This document shows positions 58,588 to 64,000 of a stretch of 64,000 nt of DNA, piece by piece. The notes beneath the pieces are model-generated. The model saw only the letters and a program-made list of their open reading frames with translations. It had not been told where the DNA came from and searched no databases. The position numbers and the translations under genes were made by a program. Where the stretch lies: the NCBI GenBank assembly GCA_947561715.1, contig OX387201.1:15080001-15144000 (forward strand), in the 5' to 3' direction. The DNA comes from Ascidia mentula (Eukaryota > Chordata > Ascidiacea > Phlebobranchia > Ascidiidae). Numbering within the stretch: position 1 is the first letter of the stretch; each line of letters opens with the position of its first letter.

Positions 58588-61500
58588 TTAGGTGTTGTTT
58601 GCCGGGGGATTTTCGATTTCTTCCAACAACATGTCCGAATTGCGTTTAGATGTTGCGTTGCGTTTAGACGAACCGCTTCCGGAGGTAACAAACTTATCCG
58701 ACGTCTTCCTGCTGATATATCGTTTGGTCTCGTCAAACCTATCAGCGATAATATTGGAGTAAAGTATCGGGTTTAGGGCGCTGTTTATTGGCAGAAGGAT
58801 GCAGGCGCTTGCCACGTATGCTTCTGTGGGCATCTTGACACCTGCCAAGCTCAAATAACCCATGATACAAACTGGAATCCAGCAGCAAAAATCAGTTGCG
58901 ATAAGTCGGAATATTCTCCTCTGTAACCTTGTACTGGTGTTCGAACTCTTTGAGTTTTTCATACGGTTGCTCGCCTTATAAATGTAGCAGTAAACGGCAA
59001 AGATGTAGAAGAACATTAGAAAATTGATGGTGATAATAAGGGCTGAATATTCCCAGCCTCGTTCGTCACTCGTTGCAAACAGACGAGGCAAACATACACT
59101 TGTTTCACCGTAATAACCGAATTCGCCGCGTATCGAGTTGGGAAATGCATCGGAGACAATGTGTTTTGCTTCCGACCATCTTAAAACGACCTTGTTTGAG
59201 ATATTGCTGGCGAGTTGTAGCATTGTCTCTACATTTATATCCTGAGAACCAAAGAAGTAATTGGAAAACCATACGGTTGTTTGAAAGTACTCAATTTTGA
59301 ACTTGATCAGTGGTAGTACTGCTATGATCACAGCAAAACCCCATGCCAGAAACGTTGTGAGGATGGCTACGGTTTTAGATTCGATTTGGCGTCCAAGCAT
59401 AGGATTGTGAACCGTAGATAACCTGAATGTTGTCATTGCGGTCATGACAAAAGCCGACGCCTCGCAGGACGTAATAGCCAGGGCGCCCAGACTCGAACAG
59501 CTCCAACTGGTTCTCCAGACGCGGTCGTGAATGCAGTACGAGCCTTTGAAGGAAACCCCAACCGACACTACGCTTAAGAGATATACACCCATAAGAAAAT
59601 CAGCAACGGAGAGGTTGAGAATGAACATGTTGTTGCATTTTGTTATGGTATTCATAGAATTTGCCTGGTACAAGATTTTTGCTGTTGTCAGGAAAACTGC
59701 AGAGTTTCCAATAATTGCCAACATGCCCATAATCCAGAAAAATGCTCTAAAAACTAAACTGGCAATCATTTCGTATCGGTTTGAAAATGTTGTAAGACAT
59801 TCGTCGCTGCCATCCTGACAGTTTGTGATGCCATTCTCCACAAACTTTATATCGATGGAATATACATTGCCCGAGAAGCATTTAAATCGTCTACTGCGGC
59901 AGAGCTGAACGGCCTCGTCACTTCCATCATTGCAGTCAAAAACTCCATCACAAACTAAACCAGAAGAGATATTTTGTTTTCGATTCGCGCATTCCATCCA
60001 TTTCCCTTTGCACAGAGTAGTTGCCTCATCTGATTCGTCGTCGCAATCCACAAAACCGTCGCAAACCCTTGACAGTGCGATGTTAACGTTATTGATGTTA
60101 TGAATGCAGTAAAATCGTGAAGCGTTGCAGTATTGTTCTCCTTGCAGTGCGCATTGTGGGCTGATACCATCGATCCCGAACGTTTTTTCGATCACCCCAT
60201 TGCAAAAACGAACTTTGGTGTCGATTTTGGACCGTTGCCACAGGGTCTTAATGCTTCGTACACACGAAGTTTGACAAAAGGCTGGTGGATTGGGACAATC
60301 ACTACATTCGTCCTCGAACAATTTACACTCTGGATTTCCGTCGCATTTTCTTACCATTTCGAAGCCATTCCATGTCAGGCACTGCATAAATTTATCTGCA
60401 GTTTTGCTGCAACTACAGTATTTAGTGTTATAACCAGTGCAGTCTACTTTTGGGTTGCACAAGGCCTCTGTCATGTTCACACAGCTCGCATTGCATCGTA
60501 TCTGTCCGGTGGGACATGAGCCACGTATTTCGTTGCAAATTGTCATATTTTTGCAAAAGCATTCGTCCGACAAATCGTAACAGTCAGCAATGCCATCGCA
60601 AACCTGACTTGGCGAAATCATTAAACGGCGGTCCAGGCACTGAAAGCATCTGAATTCACCTTCGACGAAACATAAATCCGATCGGTCGGCACAGTTTGGC
60701 AAGGAGTCGTAAAGATTCGCTTGCGGCAAACTACAGACAGATTTCCTGGTCGTGCCAGAGCAGCGAAATCCAAATCTTTCGCACCGTTCGTCGCTGTCAT
60801 CGTTGCAGGATGATCCGACCGCACTGTTATCATCGCAGAAGTATTTGTTATCAATAAAATTTCCGTCTTGACATTGAAAGAGTTCTTTGCGTTGTTTGCC
60901 CATACCAGTGATATACCTTTTACCACTGACGCAAACTTCTTCATCAGGCGAGCATCGGTAGTTGTATAATGTGCTGATTAAAATACCTTTTCCAGTGACG
61001 TTGTAATAAGATTGTGACTGATCACAATTAAACACAGTGACTTCATTTCCACACCAAGCTGGTGTCGCCTTGCAGGAATGGTGAAGGGATTCCAGTTGAG
61101 TGCAGTTAAGCTCATCTGTCCAGTCCCCACAGTCGTTGACGCCGTTGCAAACTTTTTCATGATTGATACATCCACTCAAAGGGCACTTGTTGCTATAGCA
61201 ACCGCATTGGAATTTGGCACACGTACAGTTCATCTCGTCCTCCGCTTGCGGACAATCCTGACTCCCGTCGCATCTCCGTTTCATGTCGATGCATCCTTTG
61301 ATACTTCCACAGCCGCCAGGTTGTTTGTAGCAATTGCAAGCAAACTCGTTCGCTTTGCACGTGCAGTTTCTTTCGTCACTCCAATCACCGCATTCTGATT
61401 TTCCGCTACATTTGAAAAGAAATCCCCATGGTAAACAGCCTGGAGATTTCGTGCAATTGAGAGTGGAATAACAATCACACTCAAAATAACCTTCGCCGCA

Positions 61501-62330
61501 ACTGCAGTTTCTTTCATCCGACCAATCGCGACAATCGTTGTAGCCATCGCAGACTTTTTTATCTGGAACACAACCCTCGCAATTCCTCTGTCCCAAACAG
61601 TCACATTTGAAGTATTTTTCTGGGCAACTGCCTGCCGGTTCATCACTTCTGTCGAAGCAATCGTCCTTTCCGTCATTTACCCAACTATTCGGTACACACG
61701 GCGTAGTGCATCCGTCGTTCACCTTTCCGTAACATGCGCACATCGTTTGGTTTTTTGAACAGGGATTCGGACAGTTTTTTTCATCACTCCAATCGCTGCA
61801 ACTTGGTCTCTGGTCACATCTATATGACCAACAATTTGCTTAATTTTACTTGCTTATGGATTGAGTATATATAAAGATGTAAAATAATATGCTTGTGACA
61901 TTATTGGCACAGGAATATTTGTGGCTACAGAATGTTTGCAATTAAACACCACGCTAAGTTCAAAAGCCAAAGAAAAACAACAAACGTGGCAGAAATAAAA
62001 ATACATTTGGTAAAAGCAGTTGATATTTTACAGAAAGTTAGTATTTCTATGTTTTGTTGTTGCTAACGTACCTGTCGGACTCTTTGTAAAATGTTGGGTA
62101 TCCTGATATGCAGCCGGTGGATGTGTTTGCGCAGTCGCAGTAAAAATCGCCTGGTTTCTTCGTGGGTAGTTCATCACTCCAATCGCCGCACTGGTTGAAT
62201 TTGTCGAATTTCCAGGCCATTGGAATGCACCCTGATCCCCAAGTGCAGTTGCTTTCTTTTCGACACGCACAGGCGAACATTGCCTCGGGACACACACAAT
62301 CAATGTTGTCGAATGGTCCTGTGCACTTCC
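58588..62330 (-). CDS. LDLa-repeat rhodopsin-class GPCR, copy 2
   Basis: Exons 62072-62330 and 58588-61819, with the same phases as copy 1. The 1051-codon frame from the ATG at 61743 is fully open. Comparing with copy 1, I count eight amino-acid differences: six in the LDLa ectodomain (S to W, H to L, Q to E, V to A, V to I, T to R) and two in the 7TM part (I to S before TM3, F to S in the second intracellular loop). No disruption is seen, so both receptors could be functional. The preserved long frame in both copies suggests either very recent duplication or constraint. As in copy 1, the 5' exons were not found, and part of the upstream flank is cut off by the window end. Confidence 0.87.
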
Positions 62331-64000
62331 CTGAAGTAAAGATTGCCATTTTGGTTATGTGTATAGCATTTATTCGTGCGCCGTTATTGCAATTATTATT
62401 GACAAATACAAATAACCTGACAATGGGTGTAAAGTTTTGTTTCTACAAATTTATTTGGAAATTTGCTCGTTGCTTATCACCCACGCCAAGTCGGTCGATT
62501 TTTGTTTGGTTTATTTTATTTAAATATTGTTAGCAAACTTTCTTACTTTGCGTACTATTTTCTGAAATCGTGTGTTGCGCAGTAGACCAGCTCCAGATAA
62601 GAATCACACAAAAGAGCTTTGGGCAGTTTGAGGAAATCATTTTCTAAGAAATAAAAAGTGTATCTGTTGAAACAGGATTGGTTTCAAATTATAGAAATAT
62701 TTGACGATGAAAATATACAATCTTCGTGGAGGTGCTGCCTTTTATATCCGCGCTCAAAGTAGACATCTTTTGTATTTAGTTTTTTTAAGAAGGATGACGA
62801 TATAGTGCATTTCAAACTAATTCTGCAAATGATGCGTAAACCGTCACAACAATTTTTTCGGAAACATTTAAATAACGGGGCACTAAAAATCATGTTCATT
62901 TTGCTGTCCATATCTTATAGGCCTACGAGATACAACTCGGTGTGGAATTCCACATTTTCAAACAAAAAGAATTTAAAGCTTACCTTGAAGAATACTTTTT
63001 AAACAAGAAATGTGATTCCTGAACAACTTGAAACAGTATAATGTCCAAGATATAGTAAAATCATGAAATAAATTTACACACGTGTTTTATACATAAAGTC
63101 ATACCGCTAATACGTATTTAATATTGTTGGGCATGCAACAAGCTAATATTAACATTTATCACGTTAGAAACGCAAAATTCATATACTATGTGAAAACAAT
63201 AAACAGTATTTTGTTACAACGGAAACTGCAGATTAAATGCGCTTATATACCTTCATGTTTAAGCTGATCATAACAGTCTGGATGACTCTCACAAGGTATA
63301 CCTTCCCTCAATTTATACATTTAATCTATATCCGTTGTGGGTATGGCGCGTCATGTGCCCCGTGTGGTTAAATCCAAAATAAGACAGCACAGCGTCGTAT
63401 TTCACCACTCACCAAGCAATTCACCGACTCATATATCCCATTTTTATTTTAACCAAAGCGCACTGAGAATCATTAGTAAAGAAAAGCGCAGGTAAAATCT
63501 GTTTTTCACGTGCGGCGAATCTGTCCAAATCCGATAAAAGCGACACAAGTCGTGCAAACATACTTTTTCTGTGCTGTCGGTAAGGACGCTGTGAAGTGCG
63601 TGGACTATCGTAAATAAACAATGCCAAATTCACATGTGAAAAATAACAATAGTGTATGCAGTGTCCCCACAAAATATGAAAAATCTACAGTATGCCTTCT
63701 AGCAAACACTTTAGTTGGTTTCAAACATGTTTTTTTCTTGTGGTTATATTCACGACAAGCCATTCAAGTCTGATAGCTTACAATCAACCACACGCAAACG
63801 CACTGGTGTGTAATACAACACACGTGGGACGGCTGTTTCTGGGTGGGATCAACATCTTAAAGTATCGCATTGTCTTTCACCACAACCTATGTAGCCAAGA
63901 GGTTGACATATATTCAGCTATCATTGCTTCGTCATGTGTTACTGAGGAAAGCACACCGCAATCATGTAAATTGAACCGTTGAAGTGTCATGGCCTGAAAG
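62331..64000. other. Upstream flank of GPCR copy 2
   Basis: Collinear with 33833-35534 with scattered substitutions and one deletion of about 35 bp near 63530 relative to the first copy. No gene recognised. Confidence 0.5.

Larger units (their letters stand above)
51882..64000. repeat. Second copy of a tandem segmental duplication
   Basis: This matches 23373-35534 collinearly to the window end (offset 28,509 at the start, 28,466 at the end because of small indels). Identity is very high over the GPCR and lower over the WGF8-WGF9 region. The left junction is sharp, with no shared sequence on the far side: position 51881 is transposon sequence while 23372 is gene A exon. A period of 28.5 kb implies that unit 1 is 23373-51881, so a further gene B copy and transposon copy would be expected beyond 64000. 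Uncollapsed haplotypes in an assembly are the main alternative. Confidence 0.9.

Overview
The window looks like a compact, AT-rich invertebrate chordate locus, most likely a tunicate of the Ciona type. This is inferred from the short introns, the LDLa/EGF/GPCR gene families and the Penelope-like retroelement debris; no single marker proves the species. All gene models were assembled by eye from reading frames, splice signals and intron phases.

Layout. 1-4.88 kb has no supported gene: small tandem repeats and a Penelope-like (GIY-YIG) remnant with a hammerhead-like motif. 4.92-10.37 kb (+) is an adhesion GPCR with a micro-exon ectodomain, GAIN/GPS and 7TM; an in-frame TAG and a frame break make its integrity doubtful. 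10.4-15.3 kb is intergenic with a 10-bp satellite at 12.7-13.05 kb. 15.34-27.17 kb (+) is a 29-exon gene for a secreted protein of about 1531 residues, here gene A: signal peptide, then nine repeats of [unfamiliar ~88-residue domain + 5-Cys EGF + 6-Cys EGF]. A decayed fragment of the same family follows at 28.5-29.2 kb. 30.1-33.8 kb (-) is a large LDLa-repeat rhodopsin-class GPCR. 39.1-47.77 kb (-) is a paralogue of gene A, here gene B: 24 exons, about 1307 residues, eight repeats, convergent with gene A. 48.4-51.9 kb holds inverted-repeat elements and a broken transposase. From 51,882 to the window end the sequence repeats 23,373-35,534 in the same order and orientation (about 98-99% by eye): the last ten exons of gene A, the decayed fragment, and a second intact LDLa-GPCR. 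The geometry is a tandem duplication with a 28.5-kb period whose second copy runs out of the window.

Candidate undescribed system. All 17 copies of the unknown domain (here 'WGF domain', after its Trp-Gly-Phe signature) have exactly one cysteine. The EGF that follows always lacks its first cysteine, while the next EGF has the normal six. The complementary count suggests a WGF-EGF compound module closed by an inter-domain disulfide. Two secreted, many-repeat proteins of this type surround an LDLa-GPCR in a segment that is itself tandemly duplicated. Between the duplicated copies, WGF domains carry most of the amino-acid differences. This resembles a rapidly evolving extracellular ligand/recognition locus, possibly with the neighbouring GPCR as partner; the function is inference.
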